DNA of 41,362 nucleotides from the NCBI GenBank assembly GCA_958438515.1, contig CAUBRZ010000015.1, positions 1 to 41,362 of the forward strand, written 5' to 3'. This DNA is from an uncultured Clostridium sp. (GTDB lineage: Bacteria; Bacillota; Clostridia; TANB77; CAG-508). This document shows, in pieces, positions 1 through 8,490 of the stretch (its first letter is position 1; each line of letters starts with the position of its first letter). The notes below the pieces were generated by a model. The model ran no database searches. It saw only the letters and a list, made by a program, of their open reading frames with translations, and was not told the DNA's origin. The translations under genes were made by a program, and so were the position numbers.

Positions 1-1861
1 TATTATCTAAGTCTTTTACTAATGATATATCTGGTTGCTCTCTTCTATACAATCCTAAATTTATATTTTTTATTTCTTCTTGTCCCCATTCAAAGTGATC
101 TTTAATTTTATATTTTGTTTCATCTGTATTTCCCTTAATAGTATATTGTCCATTATTTATAAGTGTTGATTTATATGCTTTTTTATCTACATTATATTGT
201 AATTTATGTTTTTCATTACCATTAGCATCTCTTGTTATTCCTGTTGTTTCTCCTGTTCCTTCTACAACACTAAAGTTTTGGTTAAATTGTTTTCTTTCAT
301 TTGATGATTCTGCTGCTTTTGAACCATTGTCTTTATCAATATGTGGTACAACATTTGTATATGTTAATCCATCATATTCAAATTCTATGTAATAGTCTTT
401 TAATTTTTCTATTAAAACATCTTTAAACTGATATTTTCCACCATTTGCAGTTTTAGTTTCCATCTTATTGCCTTTTTCATCTATAACTACTTTTCCTGTG
501 GTTTTGTCTTTTAATCTTACTGTAATTCCGTCTAGTAATATATCATTACTATCATAGTTATTATCTTTAAATAGGTCATTTCTATAAGATTGTTTTCCTG
601 ACACTAAGTCTTCCCATACATATCCTGAAAGTTTGATGTATACTTGCTTATTTTCCATTACTAATTCAGAAGTCTTATCTACAACAACTTCTTTTTGTTT
701 TCCATCTTCTACTATTTTATATCCATAATTTGGATTTTTTGTTTCATAAGCTGCATATGTACCAACAATTAAATTCTTAATTGAAATTTCACCTTTTTTG
801 TTAGTTTTAAATTCAGTTGCATCTTCTTTTTTGTCTACATATGTTATATCTCCACTTTTAGATTTTTTAACATATTGATTTAGGTCCTCATTTTTAATGT
901 AAAAACCAACATTTTTTAATTTTATTTTCTTATTGTCTTTATTAACCTTTATTACCTTTAAATCACCTAATATTCCAATATCATAAGGAAAATCTATTGC
1001 TATTGTTTCTTCACCTGAATTTGGTTCTGTTATAATTAAGTTTTGATAAGTTGATGTTGAAGCTTCTAAAAACCAAATTTTTACACTTTTTAAATTATAT
1101 TGTGCATTTGCTGTTATTTTAGTGATTTTTGTGACTTTTCCATCTAGTGGTATTGAAATATAGAAGTCTGAACCTGATTGAATATTTTCTACATTTATCC
1201 AGTTCTCAGTTATTCCATTAAATGTGCTATATTGTTTTCCTTCTATTGGTTGATTATTCTGGTCATACATTGTTAACTCTGTTAATTGTCCTGCAAATGA
1301 CCAATTAAATGGTCCTACCCTTATGTATTTTTTCCCATCTTTTTGAGTAGTTTTTACTTTAATATTATTTTTATCTGTATTGTCTTTTGCTTGCATACTA
1401 TTGGCAATACTATCTGCATAATCAGTTGCTGTCTGATTTAAAGTTGTTTCTTTTCCTGCTACTCCACTTGCAAATCCACTATAAAGTCCTGCGTGATGTT
1501 TTCCTACATTTTCCATCCATACTGCTGCAAAGTTCCATATTGCATTAGATTTCGTCTCCTTTGATTCATCAGAAGTTAAGATTGCAGCTAATCTACCATT
1601 TGCTACATTTTCTATTGTTTTTCCTTCAGTATCTGTTGATTTATTTCCTTTTATTATAACTTGAGATATTATTTTATAAGTCATTTTACCTTTTAAAGTC
1701 TGATTATGTTCTAAACAAAATATATTGTTACTTCCTTTATAATCATTATGTCCTATCTTCAAAGTTTGACCTACTTCATATGCCATTGACACTTGATTTA
1801 TTCCTAATCCAACAAGTATAGTTAGCATAATACAAATTAATAACTTTTTTAATTTTCTCAT
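1..1861 (-). CDS. Large secreted surface protein with SdrD-B-like modules (3' end outside window)
   Basis: The frame is open from an ATG at 1861 to the window edge, giving at least 620 residues. Residues 1-30 form a signal peptide (MRKLKKLLICIMLTILVGLG, then an Ala cleavage region). Next comes a segment with FCLEHN near residue 50 and NAIWN near residue 112. This resembles the Cys and QxAIW parts of Gram-positive thioester adhesin domains, but the Gln is absent. The second half holds beta-rich modules, including an SdrD-B/Cna-B-like one (SGYVWEDLVSGKQ, then TANGGKYQFKDV). The visible end, PDISLVKDLDN, looks like the start of a further repeat domain. A strong AAGGAAAGGAGG site precedes the ATG, and the gene begins 20 bases after the stop of the upstream surface protein, so the two probably share a transcript. 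The role is inferred as an extracellular or wall-associated adhesin. No in-frame CGG occurs. Confidence 0.8.
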   Translation of the reverse strand, partial: MRKLKKLLICIMLTILVGLGINQVSMAYEVGQTLKIGHNDYKGSNNIFCLEHNQTLKGKMTYKIISQVIIKGNKSTDTEGKTIENVANGRLAAILTSDESKETKSNAIWNFAAVWMENVGKHHAGLYSGFASGVAGKETTLNQTATDYADSIANSMQAKDNTDKNNIKVKTTQKDGKKYIRVGPFNWSFAGQLTELTMYDQNNQPIEGKQYSTFNGITENWINVENIQSGSDFYISIPLDGKVTKITKITANAQYNLKSVKIWFLEASTSTYQNLIITEPNSGEETIAIDFPYDIGILGDLKVIKVNKDNKKIKLKNVGFYIKNEDLNQYVKKSKSGDITYVDKKEDATEFKTNKKGEISIKNLIVGTYAAYETKNPNYGYKIVEDGKQKEVVVDKTSELVMENKQVYIKLSGYVWEDLVSGKQSYRNDLFKDNNYDSNDILLDGITVRLKDKTTGKVVIDEKGNKMETKTANGGKYQFKDVLIEKLKDYYIEFEYDGLTYTNVVPHIDKDNGSKAAESSNERKQFNQNFSVVEGTGETTGITRDANGNEKHKLQYNVDKKAYKSTLINNGQYTIKGNTDETKYKIKDHFEWGQEEIKNINLGLYRREQPDISLVKDLDN

Positions 1862-1881
1862 TTTTCTACCTCCTTTCCTTC

Positions 1882-4800
1882 TTATTTTTTATCACCGTTT
1901 TTTGATTTTTTTCTTATTATTACATATGCTGTTACTCCTAAAATTGCTGCAATAGCCACTACTATACTTAAGTAAACTATTCCACCTGTTTTTAAACTTA
2001 AGATTACATCAGCTGATCCCAAATCATTTTCACCTTTTACCTTATTTGCTGGTGTTGAGTTAGAATCTTCAATTCCAAGCTCATTATAGCTTTCTTCAAT
2101 TTCTGCAGTATTATTAATCAAACCAACATTATTTTCAGTCATTGACTTTGTTAATGTTAATGTAATTTCTCTAGATTCCCCTGCCTTTATTTTTTCATTT
2201 GCTAGGCTTGTATTATGTAGTCCTTCTCCTGATTGATACCAATCTTTATTTAATTCAGAACTAAATTTCAAATCATTAGGCATATAGTCTACTATTTTTC
2301 TAGCATATCCATCAATTTCTCCAACATTTGTTACTCTTATTTTATATTCTATAATAACATTAGTTCCATTTATCTTTTTGCCATCTAATTCTGCTTTTGC
2401 AACTGTTGCATCATTATATTGTTTTGATGTTGTTCCTTTTGAATTTTGAATTATTATCTTGCTTACAAATTTTTCTAGTTTTAAATCAAAGTTTTGTAAT
2501 TTAATTAGTCCAATATTAATATCAGAAATATTTTGATTATTTACTTGAATTATATCTGTTGATGCAACTTTTTCTTTTTCATTTCCTATTTGTAATTCAT
2601 TTGACATTACATTTGAATTATTTGTTTCAGGTACATTTTCTGCCTTATATTTCGTTAATGAATATTTTGTTTTATCATAATCAAATATTACAATATATTC
2701 TCCATCAGATATGTTATTTAATACATATACACCATTATTATTTGTTGTAGCCTCTAAAGTATTTCCATCTTCATCTTTTATTAGGTTATTTGTTTTAGTG
2801 TTTAATAAATGTACTTTTATATTACTTAAAGTTGTTTCATTATCATCTTTTTGTCCATTTGCATTTTCATCAAACCATGCAATTCCTGTTATCATTTTTG
2901 TTCCTTTTGCTATATCATTGTCATTCTTATTGTTATTGTCTATATTATTATCTTCATCAATATTGTCATTATTATCATTATCTGTATTTTCTTCATTATT
3001 AGCACTTTCATTTGCTTCAATTATATGGTTAACTTCTTGTGTTGTTGCAACTTTTTTACTTAATAACTCTGCATTTGCTACATTTGTAATTGGCTCTGCT
3101 TTAATTCTTGCTTGTGAATAATTAACAGCAGTTTCCATTGTTATAGTTTTTTGTTCATCTTTTTGCATATTACAAGGAATTTCTATATTATTTCTTCCTT
3201 TTAATTCTTGATGTTCTTCTCCATTTACACTTACTTTATTTACACTTAAGCTAGATGGTACAACATCCTTTATGTTTAATCCTTCTATATTTTCTTGAGA
3301 ATTATTTTTAACTGTAATTGTGTATTCTACATTATCTCCTGCCTTTAAATATTTGCTACTTGTATTTGATGTCATATTTAATTCTACTTGCACTTGTTTT
3401 ACATTATCTGTTATAGAATTTGAAGTATATTCTTCTTTTCCATTTATTGCTCTAACTATAAAGTTTATTTGTTTATTTTCATCATTTACTTTGTTTATAC
3501 TCATATCATAACTTAATACTTTTGCCTCTCCTGCTTCTAATGCTCCTACACTAAGTTCTTCTTTATAATCTAATATTTTTGATTGTATTTTGTTTTCTAT
3601 AGAATCATTTGTTAGTTCATTTTCTGTTATTTTTCTTGTTTCTTCTTGAAAATCATTACTTGATTCTATTCTATGTAAATCATCTGAAGATACTTCTTCT
3701 GCTTCCATTCCAGTAAATAATGTTAATCTTTCTACATTTAAAGTTTCAGGAAGGTCAGTTTTTACTTTTACATTGTCTTGCTTTTGATTTGATATATTTT
3801 CTATAATCGCAAAATATTGTACTGTTCCTGCTTCATATAAATCTACATTTCTGTCTGTAACTCTTTTTACTGTTACTCTTATATCACCTTTTTTAGTTGT
3901 TAATTCTTTACTATTAGATGTCTTAGTTACATCACCATATACTATCTTTGTTGTATTTGATAATTTTGTTCCTGAACTTACATTATTATTTACTCTTACT
4001 TCATATTCCTTTGTTATAACTTCTCCTACTTTTAGAACTTCTATATTGTCTTGATATGTTCTATTGCTTAATTCTTTATAATAAGATGTACCTGTATATT
4101 CATAATTTTCTTGTGGTTCTACTAATGTTGTTCCTTCTGGCACATTACCTTGAACTACAACGTTTTTAAGTTCTTCACTTCCTACATTTGATACTTCTAT
4201 TTTATATCTTATTACTTCTCCATTTTTTACTGTTGCATTTTCTTCTAATTCTTTTCCACCCATAGTTGCAACTAATCTTGTTTCTGCTTTTGGTCCTACT
4301 CCTGTTTCTAGTTCAATTGTAGTCGCTTTTATTTCTCCTTCTGATTTTGATAACTCATTTGTGTATTTTACACTATATCCTTGTTTTGCTACTTGGTTAT
4401 ATTCTAATTGTTCTGGAATTTGAGTTTCATATGTTCCTTTTACACTAGATCCTGCATCTATTTTTGGTACTGTAATTAAATATTTTTTCACTTTACTTGC
4501 ATCTTGTAGTTCTTCTTTCCATTGATTTTGAGAATTTTTTAAATCTTCTGTTGCACTCTCATTTTCTGTATAATATATTTTACTACCATTTGCTTCTACT
4601 AAGTTAATTCCATTTGTCAATGTTATATCTATGTTGTTTTCCTTACTTTTTGTTGGAAATGTACCCATTACTGTTACATTTTCTATTGCATTTTCATTAT
4701 TGTTTATTACTTCGATTTCTGATTGAGCTTTTTTAGAATCTGTACCTCTTTGAAGATTTACTTTTTTACTATCTTCTTGTCCTACTGTTTCAACACCTAA

Positions 4801-6747
4801 TTCTTTTATGCTTTGAATTGCTGTAACATCTTTTGGTGCTACTATTTTTATTGATGTTTCATTGGTTCCTGTTATATCATCATTTTTATATGCCATTCTA
4901 ATTTTTGTATCTCTCGTTGATACTTTTTTATTGACATTAATATTTAAATTTAAAACAATAATTGCTCCTTCTACACTTGTGTCTTTATATTTAGTCTGTT
5001 CTCCTTCTAATTCAACAGTTATTATTCTTCCATTTGTTTTGTAATTTTTAACTTTTAATTCTGTTTCATATATTAAATCTATACTGTTTATATTTATATT
5101 TTCAACTTCTTGTGGTAATTCAAAGGCAAAAGATGGATTTTTATATAGATTATATTTTTCATTTTCCCCCTTTAAAATAGCTCTAATTTCCACATTATTT
5201 TCTACTACTGTTGATAAAGTATCTTTATTTACTTTTAAATTTACTTCTGTTTTTGATTCTTCTAATTTTATTTTTGATTGTGTTTTATTTACTACATTAG
5301 TACCATATTCGCAATCTACATTTGTTACTAATTCTTGTGCTTCTTTTATTATTTCTTTTTTATTTGCTTTTATTGTTTTTACATGTGTAAATTCTAAATC
5401 ACCCTCTGCAATTGGATTTGTCGTTTTTATTTCTATTGCACTAGGTTGTTTATCTTGATAATCTATGATTATATCATTATTTGAATCTACCTCTGAATTT
5501 TTATCTACTGTTGCAAGTAGTTCTCCATTTTGATTATATATTATTATTTTTCCGTTTTTTCCAAGGACTTTGTCAAATTCTTCTTTGTTTATAGTTGTTT
5601 TTTCATATACTACATTTGCATCTATTGGTTCATTATTTACTATATATTTTGTACTATCTTCTTTTATTGATATATATTCTTCTATATTTGCTACATTTAT
5701 TGCTATTTTTGTCTTTGTTTCATATTTTCTATCTATTGAAGAATATAGTTTTCCTTTATATATAGAATTTTCAGTATTCTGTGATATTACATCTATTAGC
5801 TTATCTTTTTCTTCATTGTTTATTTTTATTTTATTTGTTATTTTTAGTTCATTATTATTATATAATGTTACTTTTTCATCAAGATTAATTTCATTATTTT
5901 CTAATTGTACATCTTTATCATAAATCAATGTTAAAACAATATTTTCATTTCCTTGTTTCTTCCATAATATTTTGTTTTCTCCATTTGGATTATTTGTGAA
6001 ACCTAAATCTATTTGTGAACCATCAGTTTTAAAATTATAATCTGTCATATTATTCAAATTAACTTTTTTTACAACCTCTGGATTTTTGTTTCCAATTGAT
6101 GGAACAATAATTTTGCTATCTATTGCCTTTATTGGGTAATTATTTTCTTTTAGTCCCATATTTATAGATAGTTGTATTACTCTTTTTTCTTCTCCAGATA
6201 TCTTTAATATCTTATTTGTAATTACTTCCATAGAGTTTTCTATGTTTTCTTTACTAATATTTTGTATTAAGTCTAGCTTCACTTCTCTTGTTGCTTCTAT
6301 TTTTATATCCTTTTGTTTTCTATCTCTATAAATACCATTTAAACTTACTTTGGTTTGCACATCTAATAAACCTGCATTATATTGCTCTTCTTCTACAGGT
6401 TCAATTTCTATTTCTATTAGTGCTGATGTTCCAGCATTTATCTGATTTAAAGTTATGGTATTATCTTCTATTTTTTGTATATAGGTATTTTCTAATTGCT
6501 TTAATTTAAAATTACTATCTGCTAATGTAATTGTACCATTAAAATACCCCTCATTTTTTACATCAACTTGTATAGATAATTTGTTATTATCCTTAATTTT
6601 TGCATCAAACTCTACGTTTTGATGATTAGTTTGCTTGCTACTTGCAGCATAACTAATAAGCCCTGCCCCAACATAAATAAAGTTTGTCATGGTTAGTGCC
6701 ATTAGTAGTAGCATAACTGTTACTATTTTTAAAATTTTATTTTTCAT
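1882..6747 (-). CDS. Giant surface protein, DUF11-like repeats and SdrD-B domain
   Basis: 1621 residues. Residues 1-36 are a signal peptide. The body is a series of beta-sandwich repeats of the DUF11/conserved-repeat kind; examples are GEVIRYKIEVSNVGSEEL and AGDNVEYTITVKNNSQE. An Asn/Asp-rich linker (near residues 1245-1280) precedes an SdrD-B-like domain (GIAWFDENANGQKDDNETTL). A last repeat (VIIEYKIRVTNVGEIDGYAR) leads to a C-terminal membrane helix and a basic tail (RKKSKNGDKK). The C-terminus has the shape of a sorting signal (LKTGG, hydrophobic stretch, charged tail) but no LPXTG, so it may simply be membrane-anchored. The ATG has an AAGGAGG site 7 bases upstream and a TTGAAA/TATAAT promoter at 6782-6810. 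The function is presumably structural or adhesive at the cell surface; the ligand is unknown. Confidence 0.85.
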   Translation of the reverse strand: MKNKILKIVTVMLLLMALTMTNFIYVGAGLISYAASSKQTNHQNVEFDAKIKDNNKLSIQVDVKNEGYFNGTITLADSNFKLKQLENTYIQKIEDNTITLNQINAGTSALIEIEIEPVEEEQYNAGLLDVQTKVSLNGIYRDRKQKDIKIEATREVKLDLIQNISKENIENSMEVITNKILKISGEEKRVIQLSINMGLKENNYPIKAIDSKIIVPSIGNKNPEVVKKVNLNNMTDYNFKTDGSQIDLGFTNNPNGENKILWKKQGNENIVLTLIYDKDVQLENNEINLDEKVTLYNNNELKITNKIKINNEEKDKLIDVISQNTENSIYKGKLYSSIDRKYETKTKIAINVANIEEYISIKEDSTKYIVNNEPIDANVVYEKTTINKEEFDKVLGKNGKIIIYNQNGELLATVDKNSEVDSNNDIIIDYQDKQPSAIEIKTTNPIAEGDLEFTHVKTIKANKKEIIKEAQELVTNVDCEYGTNVVNKTQSKIKLEESKTEVNLKVNKDTLSTVVENNVEIRAILKGENEKYNLYKNPSFAFELPQEVENININSIDLIYETELKVKNYKTNGRIITVELEGEQTKYKDTSVEGAIIVLNLNINVNKKVSTRDTKIRMAYKNDDITGTNETSIKIVAPKDVTAIQSIKELGVETVGQEDSKKVNLQRGTDSKKAQSEIEVINNNENAIENVTVMGTFPTKSKENNIDITLTNGINLVEANGSKIYYTENESATEDLKNSQNQWKEELQDASKVKKYLITVPKIDAGSSVKGTYETQIPEQLEYNQVAKQGYSVKYTNELSKSEGEIKATTIELETGVGPKAETRLVATMGGKELEENATVKNGEVIRYKIEVSNVGSEELKNVVVQGNVPEGTTLVEPQENYEYTGTSYYKELSNRTYQDNIEVLKVGEVITKEYEVRVNNNVSSGTKLSNTTKIVYGDVTKTSNSKELTTKKGDIRVTVKRVTDRNVDLYEAGTVQYFAIIENISNQKQDNVKVKTDLPETLNVERLTLFTGMEAEEVSSDDLHRIESSNDFQEETRKITENELTNDSIENKIQSKILDYKEELSVGALEAGEAKVLSYDMSINKVNDENKQINFIVRAINGKEEYTSNSITDNVKQVQVELNMTSNTSSKYLKAGDNVEYTITVKNNSQENIEGLNIKDVVPSSLSVNKVSVNGEEHQELKGRNNIEIPCNMQKDEQKTITMETAVNYSQARIKAEPITNVANAELLSKKVATTQEVNHIIEANESANNEENTDNDNNDNIDEDNNIDNNNKNDNDIAKGTKMITGIAWFDENANGQKDDNETTLSNIKVHLLNTKTNNLIKDEDGNTLEATTNNNGVYVLNNISDGEYIVIFDYDKTKYSLTKYKAENVPETNNSNVMSNELQIGNEKEKVASTDIIQVNNQNISDINIGLIKLQNFDLKLEKFVSKIIIQNSKGTTSKQYNDATVAKAELDGKKINGTNVIIEYKIRVTNVGEIDGYARKIVDYMPNDLKFSSELNKDWYQSGEGLHNTSLANEKIKAGESREITLTLTKSMTENNVGLINNTAEIEESYNELGIEDSNSTPANKVKGENDLGSADVILSLKTGGIVYLSIVVAIAAILGVTAYVIIRKKSKNGDKK

Positions 6748-6781
6748 AATGACCTCCTTGGTTAAAATACCTCTAGTAAAT

Positions 6782-6810
6782 ATTATAACTTATTTTTCCA
6801 TATTTTTCAA
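6782..6810 (-). promoter_or_regulatory. Sigma-A-type promoter of the surface-protein operon
   Basis: On the minus strand, TTGAAA (6810-6805) is followed by a 17-base spacer and TATAAT (6787-6782). The leader to the ATG at 6747 would be short, about 28 bases. Confidence 0.75.
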
Positions 6811-7019
6811 TGTTTTTATCGATTTTTTTAACTTTTTATGTCAATTATTTGTATTTTCCCATTTTTTTACTTACGGAAATACTTTTAATGAAAAAATCAC
6901 TCATTTATTACATTTTTATTTTATTTTTATTACAATTTATGAACAAATAATATTTTTGCTTCATATTATATTACATAGATTATTTATTATTGAATATATT
7001 TGTATTAGAGGTGATTTTT

Positions 7020-7418
7020 TTGAGTGATTTTAATTTTGATGAAAACACTATAAATAAAATAAAAAACATGGTAAATAATGGCGAATTTTCTGATGTCATT
7101 TCACAAATTCCTCCTGAAATGATGCAAAATTTCTCTTCTATGATGAAAAACAATTCTAAAGATGATAACAGTAAAGGTAATTCTGAAAATAATTTTGATT
7201 TTAATAATATTGATATGGCTACTGTTATGAAAATGAAATCTGTAATGGAAAAAATGAATAATAAAAACGATCCTAGATCTAATTTACTATATTCTTTAAA
7301 ACCTTATTTAAGAGAACAAAAACAAGAAAAATTAGATCAATATGCTAATTTGATGAATGTAGCTAAAATTGCTGAATTATTAAAAAATGATAATAAGGAG
7401 AATAAAAATAATGGCTAG
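7020..7418 (+). CDS. Hypothetical hydrophilic protein, 132 aa
   Basis: I do not recognise the function. The frame can be extended upstream to a TTG at 6990, but the ribosome site AGAGGTGA (about 7006-7014) sits correctly only for the TTG at 7020, giving a protein that starts (M)SDFNFDEN. It is Asn/Lys-rich with Met-rich helices (PPEMMQNFSSMM, MATVMKMKSVMEKM). The C-terminal block DPRSNLLYSLKPYLREQK looks like the conserved core of an uncharacterised clostridial family, from memory only. It overlaps the next gene by 8 bases, so the two are translationally linked. Confidence 0.75.
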   Translation: MSDFNFDENTINKIKNMVNNGEFSDVISQIPPEMMQNFSSMMKNNSKDDNSKGNSENNFDFNNIDMATVMKMKSVMEKMNNKNDPRSNLLYSLKPYLREQKQEKLDQYANLMNVAKIAELLKNDNKENKNNG

Positions 7419-7830
7419 TTTTCCGTTTTTTAGATTTCCTTATAATAATTATTATTATCATTATTATCCACCTTATAATTTAAATAATAGAAATGTTACT
7501 TATAATAAAGAAAATTTATCTAATAATCTAGAAAATACATCTAATAATCAAGAAGATCTACAGCATATGGAACTAGTAACTGAAAATTCAGATAGATTTA
7601 ATGAACATAGAAAAGAACATAAAAAAATACCACCAAAACATAACTCTTTTGCTAATATTAATTTCAATAATTTGCTTACTTCTAATTTAGAAGAGCCTAT
7701 TATTGAAATTTTAGGCATTAGTTTATATTTAGATGATATAATTATTATTGGTTTATTATTTTTCTTATACACTGAAGGTGTACAAGATGAAATATTGTTT
7801 ATTACTTTAATTTTATTGCTTTTAACTTAG
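7411..7830 (+). CDS. Hypothetical Tyr-rich protein with C-terminal membrane segment, 139 aa
   Basis: Function not recognised. The start is the ATG at 7411, preceded by AAGGAG at 7395-7400; a longer frame from 7387 has no ribosome site. The N-terminus is very aromatic (FPFFRFPYNNYYYHYYPPYN), followed by a polar Asn-rich middle. The end is a conserved-looking hydrophobic unit beginning EILGISLYLDDIIII and running into the acidic turn EGVQDE and a second hydrophobic stretch, probably a hairpin membrane anchor. It is coupled to the preceding gene by an 8-base overlap. The aromatic N-terminus recalls small spore-coat proteins, but that is only a suggestion. It converges on minC with a 19-base gap and no clear terminator. 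Confidence 0.75.
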   Translation: MASFPFFRFPYNNYYYHYYPPYNLNNRNVTYNKENLSNNLENTSNNQEDLQHMELVTENSDRFNEHRKEHKKIPPKHNSFANINFNNLLTSNLEEPIIEILGISLYLDDIIIIGLLFFLYTEGVQDEILFITLILLLLT

Positions 7831-7849
7831 AATTCTAACTACTTTATAA

Positions 7850-8464
7850 CTACTCAATTATTATTTTGTCATTGTCTATACAAATATATGCTTGTTTATG
7901 TAGTGGTTCTTCTTCTTTATTAATTTCTTTTACTACATTTGCAATTCTTATTTGGACAGCATCAAATAATCCTGCTGCTATAATTGCTTGCTTGTTGCCC
8001 TTTGCTCCTGCATGTGCCAAGCCTCTTAATGCACCTAGTACTACTATATTATCAGATGCAACAACTTCTGCTCCTGAATTTACATCTCCTATTATTACTA
8101 AACTTCCATCTGCTTCTATTTTTTGTCCTGAACGAAGTGAGCCTCTATGAAATTTGGTTTCTGATGTTGCTATTTCTTTTTCAAATGTTTTTTTAATACT
8201 ATGTAATCCTAATGTTTTTGGTGTATCAAACTCAATGTCTACATCTATTTTATTTTTAATTAATGTTTGAATCTCACTTACTTCTTTATTTTTCAAGACT
8301 TTTCCAGTTACTCTAATTGGTGTTTTTTCATCTTTATAAAATTTTTTTAGTTCTGGTAGCTTTCTTTTTAAATCTTCCATTATTTGTTCTTGTTCACATT
8401 CTTCATTTATCTTAATTACTACCTCATTTTTCTTAAAATTAATATTAATACTATTATTTTTCAT
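7850..8464 (-). CDS. minC: Septum site-determining protein MinC
   Basis: 204 residues, normal for MinC, the FtsZ antagonist that keeps division away from the poles. The N-terminal part (about 1-100) is variable. The C-terminal right-handed beta-helix is typical: SLRSGQKIEADGSLVIIGDV, then GAEVVASDNIVVLGALRGLA, then HAGAKGNKQAIIAAGLFDA. It is the last gene of the mre operon here. Downstream, where minD and often minE would be expected, two convergent unrelated genes lie instead, so its ATPase partner MinD must be encoded elsewhere or be absent. Confidence 0.93.
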   Translation of the reverse strand: MKNNSININFKKNEVVIKINEECEQEQIMEDLKRKLPELKKFYKDEKTPIRVTGKVLKNKEVSEIQTLIKNKIDVDIEFDTPKTLGLHSIKKTFEKEIATSETKFHRGSLRSGQKIEADGSLVIIGDVNSGAEVVASDNIVVLGALRGLAHAGAKGNKQAIIAAGLFDAVQIRIANVVKEINKEEEPLHKQAYICIDNDKIIIE

Positions 8465-8490
8465 TTTTACATCCTTTCATATAAAATAAA

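Noticed and set aside
2900..3000. Asn/Asp-rich repetitive DNA as a tandem-repeat locus or CRISPR
   Set aside because: It is a low-complexity protein linker without regular repeat units.
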